A DNA stretch of 64,000 bases from Curtobacterium sp. MCSS17_008 (GCF_003234185.1 NZ_QKSM01000002.1:265415-329414); one strand, 5' to 3'; counted from the first letter of the stretch, positions 1 through 8,174 are shown. Notes: a model not told the origin generated them from the sequence alone. Translations and numbers: made by a program.

Positions 1-564
1 GACATGGAGGTCCCGCTCGGGCTCACCATCGGCAACGCGCTCGAGGTCCGCGAGTCGGTCGAGGTGCTCGCGGGCGGCGGGCCGTCCGACGTCGTGGAGC
101 TCACCGTCGCCCTGGCGACCGAGATGCTCACGCTCGCCGGACTGCCGGACGCGGACCCGGCCGCGGCGCTGGCCGACGGCCGCGCGATGGACACGTGGCG
201 GCGGATGATCGAGGCGCAGGGCGGCGACGCGTCGGCGGACCTGCCCGTCGCACGGGAGCAGCACGTCGTCACCGCGTCGGAGTCCGGCGTGCTGGTGCAG
301 CAGGACGCCCTGCCGTTCGGCATCGCAGCGTGGCGCCTCGGCGCCGGTCGTGCCCGAGCGCAGGACCCGGTGCAGGCGGGCGCGGGCATCGAGCTGCACG
401 TCAAGCCGGGCGACACGGTGACCGCGGGCCAGCCCCTCTGGACGCTGCACACCGACGAGCCGGCGCGGTTCGAGCGGGCGCTCGAGTCGCTCGAGGGTGC
501 GTGGGCGGTCGGCGACGCGGCGGAGACGCGCCGGCCGATCGTCCGCGAGCGCATCACGGGCTGA
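1..564 (+). CDS. deoA: Thymidine phosphorylase, C-terminal part (5' end outside window)
   Basis: Phosphorolysis of thymidine/deoxyuridine to base and deoxyribose-1-phosphate in pyrimidine salvage. The frame is open from the first base and ends at TGA 562-564, giving the last 187 residues of a family normally about 430 long, so roughly the N-terminal 55% lies to the left. The visible part starts in the conserved substrate-site segment (GLTIGNALEV, then LAGGGPSDVVEL) and continues into the C-terminal beta domain of pyrimidine phosphorylases (ASESGV, GIELHVKPGDTV, GQPLWTLHT). The next gene in the same direction is adenosine deaminase, after a hairpin. The ATG at 4 is internal, not the start. Confidence 0.93.
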   Translation, partial: DMEVPLGLTIGNALEVRESVEVLAGGGPSDVVELTVALATEMLTLAGLPDADPAAALADGRAMDTWRRMIEAQGGDASADLPVAREQHVVTASESGVLVQQDALPFGIAAWRLGAGRARAQDPVQAGAGIELHVKPGDTVTAGQPLWTLHTDEPARFERALESLEGAWAVGDAAETRRPIVRERITG

Positions 565-581
565 CCCCGCCACGCGCGGAC

Positions 582-613
582 GGAGGCTCCCCACACGACC
601 GTGGGGAGCCTCC
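582..613 (+). terminator. Hairpin after deoA
   Basis: Perfect 13-bp arms (582-594 and 601-613) around a 6-nt loop, extendable outward through ACGCGC/GCGCGT. It lies 18 bp after the deoA stop and before the add promoter. There is no T tract, as is usual for GC-rich actinobacterial terminators. Confidence 0.7.
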
Positions 614-669
614 AGCGCGTCCGGCACCCCGTTGTCCAAAGGCCCCTGCGCGGAGTCGGCGACCACCGA

Positions 670-675
670 TAGCCT
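670..675 (+). promoter_or_regulatory. -10 box TAGCCT of add (leaderless)
   Basis: TAGCCT ends 7 nt before the add ATG at 683, so transcription would start at or next to the start codon. There is no Shine-Dalgarno sequence in between. The same arrangement recurs at several genes in this window, which also supports the chosen add start. Confidence 0.6.
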
Positions 676-682
676 GGACCGC

Positions 683-1795
683 ATGAGCGCCGACGCCCCG
701 ACCTACCGCCTGCCCGACGCCGGGGCGGTCATCGACGACCTGCCCAAGGTCTCCCTGCACGACCACCTCGACGGCGGTCTGCGTCCCGCGACGATCCTCG
801 AGCTGGCGGACGAGGCGGGCATCGAGCTGCCGACCACCGACCCCGGTGCGCTCGGGCAGTGGTTCGCGGACCAGGCGGACTCCGGTTCGCTCGTGGAGTA
901 CCTGAAGACCTTCGACGTCACCGTCTCGGTGATGCAGACCGCGCCGCAGCTCCACCGCGTCGCGAAGGAGTTCGTGGAGGACCTCGTCGCCGACGGCGTC
1001 GTCTACGGCGAGATCCGCTGGGCGCCGGAGCAGCACCTGCGCGGCGGGCTCACGCTCGACGAGACGGTCGAGGCGGTCCAGGCCGGCATCACCGAGGCCG
1101 TCGACGCCGCGGGTGGGTCGATCCGCATCGGGCAGCTCATCACGGCCATGCGGCACGCCGACCGTTCGCTGGAGATCGCCGAACTCGCCGTCCGGCACCG
1201 CGACCGCGGGGTCGTCGGCTTCGACATCGCGGGCGCCGAGGCCGGATTCCCGCCCGCGAACCACCGCGCCGCGTTCGAGTACCTGGCGTCCGAGCTCTTC
1301 CCGACGACCGTGCACGCGGGCGAAGCGGACGGCCTGGCGTCGATCCGCTCGGCGCTGGTGGACGGGCGCGCGCTCCGCCTCGGACACGGCGTCCGCATCT
1401 TCGAGGACGTCACGCTGTCGGACGCCGGCGACGGGTCGACCCTGGCCGCGCTCGGCGAGGTCGCCTCGTGGGTCCGCGACCGGGAGATCCCGCTCGAGGT
1501 GGCACCGTCGTCGAACCTGCAGACCGGCGCGATCGCGGCGTGGGGCGACGACCTCGCCGACCACCCGTTCGACGTGCTCTACCAGCTCGGCTTCCGGGTG
1601 ACGGTCAACACCGACAACCGCCTCATGAGCCGTACCTCGCTGTCGAAGGAGCTCGCGCTCCTCGCCGGCACATTCGGGTACGACCTCGACGACCTCGCGG
1701 CGTTCCAGATCAACGCTGCGCTCGGCTCCTTCCTCCCGCTGGAGGACCGGGAGGAGATCATCGCGACCATCACCGCAGGACACCAGGAGGCCTAG
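683..1795 (+). CDS. add: Adenosine deaminase
   Basis: Zinc enzyme that deaminates adenosine/deoxyadenosine to inosine/deoxyinosine; cytoplasmic purine salvage. The 370-residue product has the metal-binding HDH pair at H26/H28, the VHAGE motif near residue 210 (metal histidine and catalytic glutamate), GHGVRI, and NTDN near residue 309 that carries the metal/catalytic aspartate. Length is normal for the family. A longer in-frame start exists at 497 but would overlap deoA; the ATG at 683 with its leaderless -10 box is preferred. Downstream, EIIA follows after only 3 bp, so add is probably the first gene of an add-EIIA-EIIB transcript. Inosine made here is the substrate of the phosphorylase at 2553. 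Confidence 0.95.
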   Translation: MSADAPTYRLPDAGAVIDDLPKVSLHDHLDGGLRPATILELADEAGIELPTTDPGALGQWFADQADSGSLVEYLKTFDVTVSVMQTAPQLHRVAKEFVEDLVADGVVYGEIRWAPEQHLRGGLTLDETVEAVQAGITEAVDAAGGSIRIGQLITAMRHADRSLEIAELAVRHRDRGVVGFDIAGAEAGFPPANHRAAFEYLASELFPTTVHAGEADGLASIRSALVDGRALRLGHGVRIFEDVTLSDAGDGSTLAALGEVASWVRDREIPLEVAPSSNLQTGAIAAWGDDLADHPFDVLYQLGFRVTVNTDNRLMSRTSLSKELALLAGTFGYDLDDLAAFQINAALGSFLPLEDREEIIATITAGHQEA

Positions 1796-1798
1796 GCG

Positions 1799-2245
1799 AT
1801 GCCCCTGCCGCCGCTGCCGGACGAAGCCGTCGTGCTCGGAGCGAGCGCGTCGTCGTGGCGTGAGGCGCTCCGGCTCGCGGGTGGTGCGCTCGTGACCTCC
1901 GGGGCCGCAACGCCCCCGTACACCGACGCGATGATCGACCTGGTCGACGAGCACGGGCCGTACATCGTCATCTCACCCGGACTCGCGTTCGCGCACGCCC
2001 GACCGGGCCCCGCGGTGCTGCGCGACGGCCTCGCCGTCGTCACGCTCGGCGAACCGGTGGTGTTCGGGCACGCCCACAACGACCCCGTGTCGGTCGTCCT
2101 CGGGCTCGCCGTGGCCGAGGTGGGCGCCCACCTCGAGTCGATCGGCGAGATCGCGAACACGTTCAACGACGACACCGTCACCGGACGGTTGACGGCGGCG
2201 ACCTCGGCGGACGAGGTCCGGGCGATCATGGGGGTGACGGCGTGA
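1799..2245 (+). CDS. PTS EIIA component (mannitol/fructose/ascorbate-type fold)
   Basis: Phosphocarrier of a sugar phosphotransferase system that passes phosphate from HPr to EIIB. The 148 residues match a stand-alone PTS EIIA type-2 domain. The phosphorylated histidine is H66 in LAFAHARP, preceded by the typical GPYIVISPG strand. It starts 3 bp after add and overlaps the EIIB gene by 4 bp, so the two are translationally coupled. No EIIC permease is in the window; if the set is complete it should lie left of position 1. Similarity by eye is closest to ascorbate-type (UlaC/SgaA) EIIA, but the transported substrate cannot be read from sequence. Its place inside a nucleoside operon is the main clue. 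Confidence 0.88.
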   Translation: MPLPPLPDEAVVLGASASSWREALRLAGGALVTSGAATPPYTDAMIDLVDEHGPYIVISPGLAFAHARPGPAVLRDGLAVVTLGEPVVFGHAHNDPVSVVLGLAVAEVGAHLESIGEIANTFNDDTVTGRLTAATSADEVRAIMGVTA

Positions 2246-2520
2246 AGATCGTGACCATCTGCGGCGCGGGCATCGGGTCGAGCGGGATCCTCAAGGTGAA
2301 CGCCGAGAAGGCCCTCGACGCCCTCGGACTCTCGGCCTCGGTCGTGGCGGCGGACGTGGCGTCCGTGCGGACCGCGGCCGAGGACGCGAACGTCATCCTC
2401 ACCAGCGCGGAGTTCGTCGAGGCGATCGGCGACACCTACGCCGAGGTCATCGTGATCCGGAACCACTTCGACCAGGGCGAGATCACCGAGGCGGTCGACC
2501 GGGCGCTCGGGGAGCACTGA
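2242..2520 (+). CDS. PTS EIIB component (ascorbate/lactose-cellobiose-like)
   Basis: Second phosphocarrier of the PTS, taking phosphate from EIIA and passing it to the substrate bound by EIIC. The 92-residue protein begins MKIVTICGAGIGSSG, the P-loop-like phosphocysteine site, with C7 as the predicted phosphorylated residue. Start is GTG at 2242, overlapping the EIIA stop as GTGA. Size and fold are typical for a free EIIB of the UlaB/SgaB or cellobiose type. The operon probably ends here, since a new leaderless -10 box precedes the next gene. Confidence 0.88.
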   Translation: MKIVTICGAGIGSSGILKVNAEKALDALGLSASVVAADVASVRTAAEDANVILTSAEFVEAIGDTYAEVIVIRNHFDQGEITEAVDRALGEH

Positions 2521-2540
2521 GCAGCTCCCGGCACTGCCTC

Positions 2541-2546
2541 TAGAGT
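2541..2546 (+). promoter_or_regulatory. -10 box TAGAGT of punA (leaderless)
   Basis: TAGAGT is followed by 6 nt and then the ATG at 2553, with no ribosome binding site between. This suggests an independent promoter giving a leaderless mRNA. Confidence 0.6.
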
Positions 2547-2552
2547 TGGGGC

Positions 2553-3380
2553 ATGAGCACGGAGAACCCGCTGAACGATCCCGCTGCCGACCCGTTCGAG
2601 GTCGCCCGCGACGCTGCCGCCGTCATCGCCGACCGGTCCGGCATCGAGCAGCACGACATCGCCCTGACCCTGGGCTCGGGCTGGGGCAAGGCCGCAGACA
2701 TCATCGGCGAGACCGTGTCCGAGATCCCCGCGGCCGAGGTCCCCGGCTTCAGCGCCTCCGCGGTGCCCGGGCACTCCGGCACGGTCCGCTCGATCCGCCT
2801 CGAGGACGGCCGGCACGCACTCGTCATCGGCGCCCGCACGCATTACTACGAGAACCACGGTGTGCGCCGTGTCGTGCACAGCGTCCGCACGGCTGCGGCC
2901 ACCGGTGCCTCGATCATGGTGCTCACCAACGGCGCCGGTGGCATCAAGGAGCACTGGAAGCCGGGCACGCCGGTCCTCATCAGCGACCACATCAACCTGA
3001 CGGCGGACAGCCCGCTCGAGGGCGCGACGTTCGTCGACCTGACCGACCTGTATTCGGCTCGCCTGCGGGAGGTCGCGCGGTCGATCGACCCGTCCCTCGA
3101 CGAGGGCGTCTACACGCAGTTCCGTGGGCCGCACTACGAGACCCCGGCCGAGGTCCAGATGGCGAAGACGATCGGTGGCCACATCGTCGGCATGTCGACG
3201 GCGCTCGAGGCCATCGCTGCCCGCCAGGCCGGCATGGAGGTCCTCGGGTTCTCCCTCATCACCAACCTCGCCGCGGGCATCCAGAAGACCCCGCTGTCGC
3301 ACGCCGAGGTCCTCGAGGCCGGCAAGCAGGCGGAGCCGGTCATCGCCGACCTCCTCGCCCGCGTGGTGGCGGCGCTGTGA
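2553..3380 (+). CDS. punA: Purine-nucleoside phosphorylase (trimeric, type II)
   Basis: Phosphorolysis of inosine/guanosine and their deoxy forms to base plus (deoxy)ribose-1-phosphate. The 275 residues carry the phosphate-binding GSG (41-43), the GPHYETPAE motif with the catalytic glutamate, GMST, and SLITN with the purine-binding asparagine near residue 244. This is the trimeric, 6-oxopurine-specific class rather than the hexameric DeoD class. Its last bases overlap the start of the mutase gene (GTGA at 3377-3380), so the product ribose-1-phosphate can go straight to the coupled mutase. The symbols deoD and punA are both used for this family. Confidence 0.94.
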   Translation: MSTENPLNDPAADPFEVARDAAAVIADRSGIEQHDIALTLGSGWGKAADIIGETVSEIPAAEVPGFSASAVPGHSGTVRSIRLEDGRHALVIGARTHYYENHGVRRVVHSVRTAAATGASIMVLTNGAGGIKEHWKPGTPVLISDHINLTADSPLEGATFVDLTDLYSARLREVARSIDPSLDEGVYTQFRGPHYETPAEVQMAKTIGGHIVGMSTALEAIAARQAGMEVLGFSLITNLAAGIQKTPLSHAEVLEAGKQAEPVIADLLARVVAAL

Positions 3381-5128
3381 CCCGGCACGACGGCGCCTCG
3401 GACGGCGCCATCGCGGACGGTGACCTGAGCGAGGGTGCCGTGGCTGGCGAGGCCGGAGATGGTGCCGGTGCCGGACTGGAGGCCGTGCTCGCCGCCGCCA
3501 GGTCGTGGTCGGCCCAGGACCCGGACGACGAGACACGCGCCGAGCTGGACGCGCTCGTCGCGGCCGCGACGTCCGGCTCCGCCGAGGCGGCCGCCTCGCT
3601 GCGCGAGCGCTTCTCCGGGCGCCTGGCGTTCGGCACCGCGGGCCTCCGCGCCGAGCTCGGTGCCGGCCCGCAGCGGATGAACCGGGTCGTGGTCACCCAG
3701 GCCGCCGCCGGACTCGCCCGCTTCCTCATCGACACGGGCCGCGACCGCAGCGTCGTGATCGGGTACGACGGCCGCGTGAACTCCGACGTCTTCGCCCGTG
3801 ACTCGGCCGAGGTGATGCGGGGCCTCGGGCTCGACGTCACGCTGCTGCCCTCGGCGTTGCCCACGCCGGTCCTCGCGTTCGCGGTGCGGCACCTCGGGGT
3901 CGGCGCCGGCGTGATGGTCACGGCGAGCCACAACCCACCGCGGGACAACGGCTACAAGGTGTACCTCGGCGGCGAGGACGACGGGTCCCAGATCGTCCCG
4001 CCGGTCGACGGCGAGATCGCCGCGGCCATCGACGCCGTCGCGGCGGGCGACGTGCGCGACCTCGACCGCGCAACGGACTACACGGTGGCGGACGGCGCCC
4101 TGGTGCAGGCGTACGTGGCCGCGACGGCCGCGACCGTGCCGGCCCCGCGCCTCCCGGTCGACGCGCAGCCGAAGGTGGTCTACACGGCCATGCACGGCGT
4201 CGGCTGGGAGACCGCACGCGCCGTGTTCGGCGCGGCGGGCTTCGCCGAGCCGGTCGTGGTGCCCGAGCAGATCGAGCCGGACGGCGCGTTCCCGACGGTG
4301 TCGTTCCCGAACCCTGAGGAGCCGGGCGCGATGGACCTGGCGGTCGCGCAGGGCGTCGCCGTCGGTGCGGACCTCGTGATCGCGAACGACCCGGACGCCG
4401 ACCGGCTCGCGCTCGCGATCCCGGACGGAGCCGGTTCGTTCCGTCGGCTGTCGGGCAACGAGGTCGGCTGGCTCCTCGGGTGGCGTGCCGCCGCTCGTGC
4501 ACAGGCGGCGGGGGAGACCGGCGCGCTGGCCGCGTCGATCGTGTCCTCGCCCGCGCTCGCCCGCGTCGCCGAGCGGTACGGTCTCGAGTACCGCGACACC
4601 CTGACCGGCTTCAAGTGGGTCTCGCGTGTGCCCGGGCTGGTGTTCGGCTACGAGGAGGCGCTCGGCTACCTCGTCGACCCGGGGGTCGTGCGTGACAAGG
4701 ACGGCATCTCGGCGGCGCTCGCGCTGCTCGACCTCGCCGTCGGACTCGCCGCCTCCGGCAAGACCGTCGCCGATCAGCTCGACGCCTTCGCTGCGGAGTT
4801 CGGGGCGTTCGCCTCCGGCCAGGTCTCGACACGCGTGGACGACCTGTCCCGCATCGGGGAGGTCATGGCGTCGCTGCGGTCCTCGGCGCCGACGTCGCTC
4901 GGTGGTCGCTCGGTCGTCGGCGTGACGGACTACCGGGACGGGGTCGAGGGCTTCCCGCCGTCGGACATCCTGCGCTACGACCTCGACGGCGGTGCGCGGG
5001 TGATCGTCCGCCCGAGCGGCACCGAGCCCAAGGTGAAGGTCTACATCGACACGGTCGCGGGCTCCTCTGCCGAGGCCCAGGCGCTCGTCGACGCCCTGGC
5101 CGCCGACGTCCGCCCCCTCGTGTCCTAG
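3377..5128 (+). CDS. Phospho-sugar mutase (phosphomannomutase/phosphoglucomutase family; probable phosphopentomutase role)
   Basis: Alpha-D-phosphohexomutase superfamily, moving phosphate between C1 and C6 (or C5). Four signatures are visible: TASHNPP with the catalytic serine near residue 184, the metal loop DPDADR, the sugar-selecting GYEEALGY, and the phosphate loop RPSGTEPKVKVY near the C-terminus. The GTG at 3377 overlaps the punA stop and gives 583 residues; the reading frame continues upstream inside punA, but that part is a shadow. About 35 Ala/Gly/Asp-rich residues precede the conserved domain. Coupling to punA suggests it converts (deoxy)ribose-1-phosphate to the 5-phosphate, as actinobacterial pmmB-type proteins next to deoD are thought to do. 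This role is inferred. Confidence 0.9.
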   Translation: MTRHDGASDGAIADGDLSEGAVAGEAGDGAGAGLEAVLAAARSWSAQDPDDETRAELDALVAAATSGSAEAAASLRERFSGRLAFGTAGLRAELGAGPQRMNRVVVTQAAAGLARFLIDTGRDRSVVIGYDGRVNSDVFARDSAEVMRGLGLDVTLLPSALPTPVLAFAVRHLGVGAGVMVTASHNPPRDNGYKVYLGGEDDGSQIVPPVDGEIAAAIDAVAAGDVRDLDRATDYTVADGALVQAYVAATAATVPAPRLPVDAQPKVVYTAMHGVGWETARAVFGAAGFAEPVVVPEQIEPDGAFPTVSFPNPEEPGAMDLAVAQGVAVGADLVIANDPDADRLALAIPDGAGSFRRLSGNEVGWLLGWRAAARAQAAGETGALAASIVSSPALARVAERYGLEYRDTLTGFKWVSRVPGLVFGYEEALGYLVDPGVVRDKDGISAALALLDLAVGLAASGKTVADQLDAFAAEFGAFASGQVSTRVDDLSRIGEVMASLRSSAPTSLGGRSVVGVTDYRDGVEGFPPSDILRYDLDGGARVIVRPSGTEPKVKVYIDTVAGSSAEAQALVDALAADVRPLVS

Positions 5129-5173
5129 GGCGCGGGCGGCGCCGTCCCGGACCGCGGCCGCCCCGCAGCGATT

Positions 5174-5200
5174 GCCCCGCGGCGGATGCCCCGCGGCGGA
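5174..5200 (+). repeat. Two-copy 13-bp direct repeat
   Basis: GCCCCGCGGCGGA occurs at 5174-5186 and again at 5188-5200, with a degenerate third copy just upstream (from about 5161). It directly abuts the palindrome at 5203. Confidence 0.7.
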
Positions 5201-5202
5201 TT

Positions 5203-5262
5203 GCGCCCCCGCACGGACGTCGCACCTCTGAGCACATGGGTGCGACGTCCGTGCGGGGGCGC
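5203..5262. repeat. Palindrome A: 24-bp perfect inverted repeat upstream of the AbiEi/DUF559 gene
   Basis: Left arm 5203-5226 and right arm 5239-5262 are perfect reverse complements around a 12-nt loop. Arms start GCGCCC and end TCGCACC. It is 74 bp after the mutase stop and 72 bp before the next start, so it could act as a terminator, but it matches the palindrome at 6257 in 19 of 24 arm positions. The five differences are all compensated in the opposite arm. Confidence 0.9.
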
Positions 5263-5334
5263 GACCGCGCGGCGCTCTCCACAGGGAGCGGTCTCCGGGC
5301 TCTTCCGGTGCCGCTGGTCGTGCACGCTGCCGGC

Positions 5335-6267
5335 ATGACGATCGACCCCATCCACACTTCTGGTCTCCCCGACAGCGTCGCAGCCGGTGTCCGTCGGGCA
5401 GCCGAGCACGGCGAGCTCCTGCGGCTGCACCGCGGCTCGTACGTCTCGCGTGCCGAGTGGGCGGACGCCTCCGCGCAGGAACGGCACCGCGTGCTGGTCA
5501 GGAGCTTCGTCGACGTGCAGGGACCTGCGGCGGTCGTGAGTCACCGATCCGCGGTCGCGATGCACGGGCTGCCGTGGGTGGGCGGCTTCGGGGACCGGGT
5601 CGTCGTGACCGATCCGGACCGCGACCGCGGACAGGTGAAGCCGCGGATCCAGCGGGTGGGCGGAGCTGGTCGGAGTCCGGACGCCGTGCTGATCGACGGC
5701 GTGCTCGTCGGGACCCTCGCCGAGACCGGGGCCGACGTCGCGCTGTCGGATCATCCGTGGCGCGCCGTGGTCGTGCTCGATGCCGTCCTCCGACGTGGGT
5801 GCTCGAAGGCCGACCTGCGCGCAGCCCTCGATGCGCGGTCGAGCAGGAACCACCGCCGGGCGAGGACCCTCGTCGACGCGGCCGACGGTGCCGCCGAGTC
5901 GCCCGGTGAGAGCATCACGCGGTGGGGCGGCATCGTGCTCGGTGCGCCGTCGCCCGTGCTGCAGCACGAGTTCCGCCATCAGGGGGTCTTCCGTGACCGC
6001 GTCGACCTCTGGTATCCGGAGCACGGGGTCGTCGTCGAGTTCGACGGTCGCCAGAAGTACGCCGTGACGGGACGCGAGACGCTCTGGGACGAGAAGCGGC
6101 GCGAGGACCGGATCCGTCGACACCACGAGGTGCGCGGCGTCGCTCGCGTCACCTGGGCGGATGCGCTGCCCGCCGGCCAGCTGCCTCGCCTGCTCTCGGA
6201 GGCGGGCCTCCCGCTCGGGCGGAACTGGGCGAGCGCGTGGAGGCTGGCTGCGCGACGCGCCCTCTGA
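5335..6267 (+). CDS. AbiEi-like winged-helix / DUF559 (PD-(D/E)XK-like) protein
   Basis: Unknown function. The first ~60 residues resemble the AbiEi antitoxin N-terminal winged helix (RRAAEHGELLRLHRGSYVSR). The C-terminal third resembles DUF559/Vsr-like nuclease folds, with D224 in VDLWYP, E235 and D237 in VVVEFDG, and a following Arg/Lys-rich helix. That spacing fits a PD-(D/E)XK active site but does not prove nuclease activity. ATG 5335 gives 310 residues; an in-frame ATG at 5236 lies inside palindrome A and would add 33 unconvincing residues. No toxin gene is adjacent, so a classical AbiE pair is absent. The stop codon lies inside palindrome B, so the gene is bracketed on both sides by related palindromes. 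Confidence 0.8.
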   Translation: MTIDPIHTSGLPDSVAAGVRRAAEHGELLRLHRGSYVSRAEWADASAQERHRVLVRSFVDVQGPAAVVSHRSAVAMHGLPWVGGFGDRVVVTDPDRDRGQVKPRIQRVGGAGRSPDAVLIDGVLVGTLAETGADVALSDHPWRAVVVLDAVLRRGCSKADLRAALDARSSRNHRRARTLVDAADGAAESPGESITRWGGIVLGAPSPVLQHEFRHQGVFRDRVDLWYPEHGVVVEFDGRQKYAVTGRETLWDEKRREDRIRRHHEVRGVARVTWADALPAGQLPRLLSEAGLPLGRNWASAWRLAARRAL

Positions 6268-6316
6268 CGAACATCGCACCCCGGAGGGCCGGGGTGCGAT
6301 GTTCGTCAGAGGGCGC
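6257..6316. repeat. Palindrome B: 28-bp perfect inverted repeat overlapping the stop codon
   Basis: Left arm 6257-6284 and right arm 6289-6316 are perfect reverse complements with a 4-nt loop. The stop codon of the upstream gene (6265-6267) lies inside the left arm. It probably terminates both this gene and the convergent accC. Its outer 24 bp per arm are clearly related to palindrome A at 5203. Confidence 0.9.
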
Positions 6317-6381
6317 GATTCGGGCGTCGCCGGACGTGAGCGGGGCGCGGGCGCCCGCGGGCGGGCGCCCGCCGCGGCGCG

Positions 6382-8160
6382 CTACGCCAGCTCGAGCAGG
6401 ACGTGGCCGGACGAGATCGTCTGGCCGACGGGGGCGTTCAGACCGGTGACGACGCCGTCGCGCGGGGCCTGCACGGGCTGCTCCATCTTCATGGCCTCGA
6501 GGACGACGAGCAGGTCGCCCTTCACCACGGTGTCACCCTCGGCGACCGCGAGCTTCACGACCGTCGCCTGCATCGGGGACGTGACGGAGCCGGACGATGC
6601 CAGACCCCCGCGCACGCCGGAGGCACGACGCTTCGGGGGAGCGGACGGACCGGCCGGACGACGACCGGCGGCACCGGTGGCGCCACCGCCGACGATCGAG
6701 GGCATGGTGACCTCGATGCGCTTGCCCTGCACCTCGACGACGACGCTCTCACGCGCGGCCGGGGCCGGGAGTTCCTCGGGCGAACCGCTCCACGCGGGGA
6801 TGTCGTTCTGGAAGTCGGTCTCGATCCACTGCGTGTAGACGGAGAACGGCTCCGAGTCGGAGGTGGCGAACGCCGGGTCGGACACGACGGCGCGGTGGAA
6901 GGGCAGGACGGTCGGCAGTCCCGTGACCTCGAACTCGGCGAGTGCACGGCGTGAGCGCTCGAGCGCCTCTTCGCGCGTGGCACCGGTGACGACGAGCTTC
7001 GCGAGCATCGAGTCGAACGAGCCCGAGACGACGTCACCGGACACGACGCCCGAGTCGACGCGGACACCCGGGCCGGACGGCGCGTTGAACGCGTGCACGG
7101 GGCCGGGCGCGGGGAAGAAGTTGCGGCCCGGGTCCTCGCCGTTGATGCGGAACTCGAAGGAGTGGCCGCGCGGCGCGGGGTCCTCGTAGTCGAGCACCCC
7201 GCCCTCGGCGATGCGGAACTGCTCGCGGACGAGGTCGATGCCCGTGACCTCCTCCGAGACGCAGTGCTCGACCTGCAGGCGGGTGTTCACCTCGAGGAAG
7301 GACACGGTGCCGTCGGCGCCGATGAGGAACTCGCACGTGCCGGCACCGACGTAGCCGACCTCGCGGAGGATCGCCTTCGACGACTCGTACAGGCGCTCCT
7401 GCTGCGACTCGGTCAGGTACGGCGCCGGCGCCTCCTCGACGAGCTTCTGGTGGCGACGCTGCAGCGAGCAGTCGCGCGTGGACACGATCACGACGTTGCC
7501 GTGCTCGTCCGCCAAGCACTGGGTCTCGACGTGCCGCGGCTTGTCGAGGTACTTCTCGACGAAGCACTCGCCACGACCGAACGCCGCGATCGCCTCGCGC
7601 GTCGCCGACTCGAACAGCTCCTCGACCGAGGAGCGATCACGCACGACCTTGAGCCCGCGACCGCCGCCACCGAACGCGGCCTTGATCGCGACGGGCAGAC
7701 CGACCTGGTCGACGAAGTCGAACACCTCGGACACGTCCTGCACGGGCTCGATCGTGCCCGGTGCCAGCGGCGCCCCGACCTTCTCGGCGACGTGGCGTGC
7801 GGAGACCTTGTCGCCGAGCCGCTCGATCGACTCCGGCGACGGACCGATCCAGACCAGCCCGGCGTCGATGACGGCGCGGGCGAAGTCGGCGTTCTCGGCG
7901 AGGAAGCCGTAGCCCGGGTGGACGGCGTCCGCCCCGGAGCGGCGGGCCACCGAGATGATCTTGTCGATGACGAGGTAGGTGTCGGCGCTCGTGGTGCCGT
8001 TCAGCGCGTAGGCCTCGTCGGCGAGGCGGGCGTGGAGGGCGTCACGGTCCTGGTCGGCGTAGACCGCGACCGATGCCTTGCCCGCGTCGCGGGCCGCGCG
8101 GATGATGCGGACGGCGATCTCGCCGCGGTTCGCGATGAGGACCTTGCTGATACGGGGCAT
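6382..8160 (-). CDS. accA3: Acetyl/propionyl-CoA carboxylase alpha chain (biotin carboxylase + BCCP)
   Basis: Carries out ATP-dependent carboxylation of its own biotin, then donates it to the beta subunit to make malonyl- or methylmalonyl-CoA. The 592 residues comprise the biotin carboxylase N-terminal domain ([13 protein letters not shown]), the ATP-grasp domain with glycine loop GGGGRG near 166, the C-terminal biotin carboxylase domain ([10 protein letters not shown]), an Ala/Pro/Gly-rich linker, and a biotinyl domain with AMKM, biotinylated lysine K558. The fused alpha layout is the actinobacterial AccA3 type. The partner beta and epsilon genes are about 6 kb away at 13995-15847 with birA next to them. 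It follows maf on the same strand after 79 bp. The symbol follows mycobacterial usage. Confidence 0.95.
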   Translation of the reverse strand: MPRISKVLIANRGEIAVRIIRAARDAGKASVAVYADQDRDALHARLADEAYALNGTTSADTYLVIDKIISVARRSGADAVHPGYGFLAENADFARAVIDAGLVWIGPSPESIERLGDKVSARHVAEKVGAPLAPGTIEPVQDVSEVFDFVDQVGLPVAIKAAFGGGGRGLKVVRDRSSVEELFESATREAIAAFGRGECFVEKYLDKPRHVETQCLADEHGNVVIVSTRDCSLQRRHQKLVEEAPAPYLTESQQERLYESSKAILREVGYVGAGTCEFLIGADGTVSFLEVNTRLQVEHCVSEEVTGIDLVREQFRIAEGGVLDYEDPAPRGHSFEFRINGEDPGRNFFPAPGPVHAFNAPSGPGVRVDSGVVSGDVVSGSFDSMLAKLVVTGATREEALERSRRALAEFEVTGLPTVLPFHRAVVSDPAFATSDSEPFSVYTQWIETDFQNDIPAWSGSPEELPAPAARESVVVEVQGKRIEVTMPSIVGGGATGAAGRRPAGPSAPPKRRASGVRGGLASSGSVTSPMQATVVKLAVAEGDTVVKGDLLVVLEAMKMEQPVQAPRDGVVTGLNAPVGQTISSGHVLLELA

Positions 8161-8168
8161 GGTTCATC

Positions 8169-8174
8169 AGCGTA
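8169..8174 (-). promoter_or_regulatory. Possible -10 box TACGCT of accA3
   Basis: Read on the minus strand, TACGCT lies 8 nt before the ATG, with TTGCCG 15 nt further upstream. The spacing is short, so this is a weak call for a near-leaderless promoter separate from maf. Confidence 0.4.

Noticed and set aside
497..682. Longer N-terminus for adenosine deaminase
   Set aside because: Would overlap deoA and its terminator hairpin; the added residues are Arg/Ser/Pro-rich, and a leaderless -10 box precedes 683.
5236..5334. Start of the AbiEi/DUF559 gene at ATG 5236
   Set aside because: That ATG is inside palindrome A and the 33 extra residues would be encoded by the hairpin arm; ATG 5335 matches the family start.
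5203..6316. A complete AbiE-type toxin-antitoxin pair
   Set aside because: No AbiEii nucleotidyltransferase toxin gene is adjacent; only the antitoxin-like winged helix is present, fused to a nuclease-like domain.
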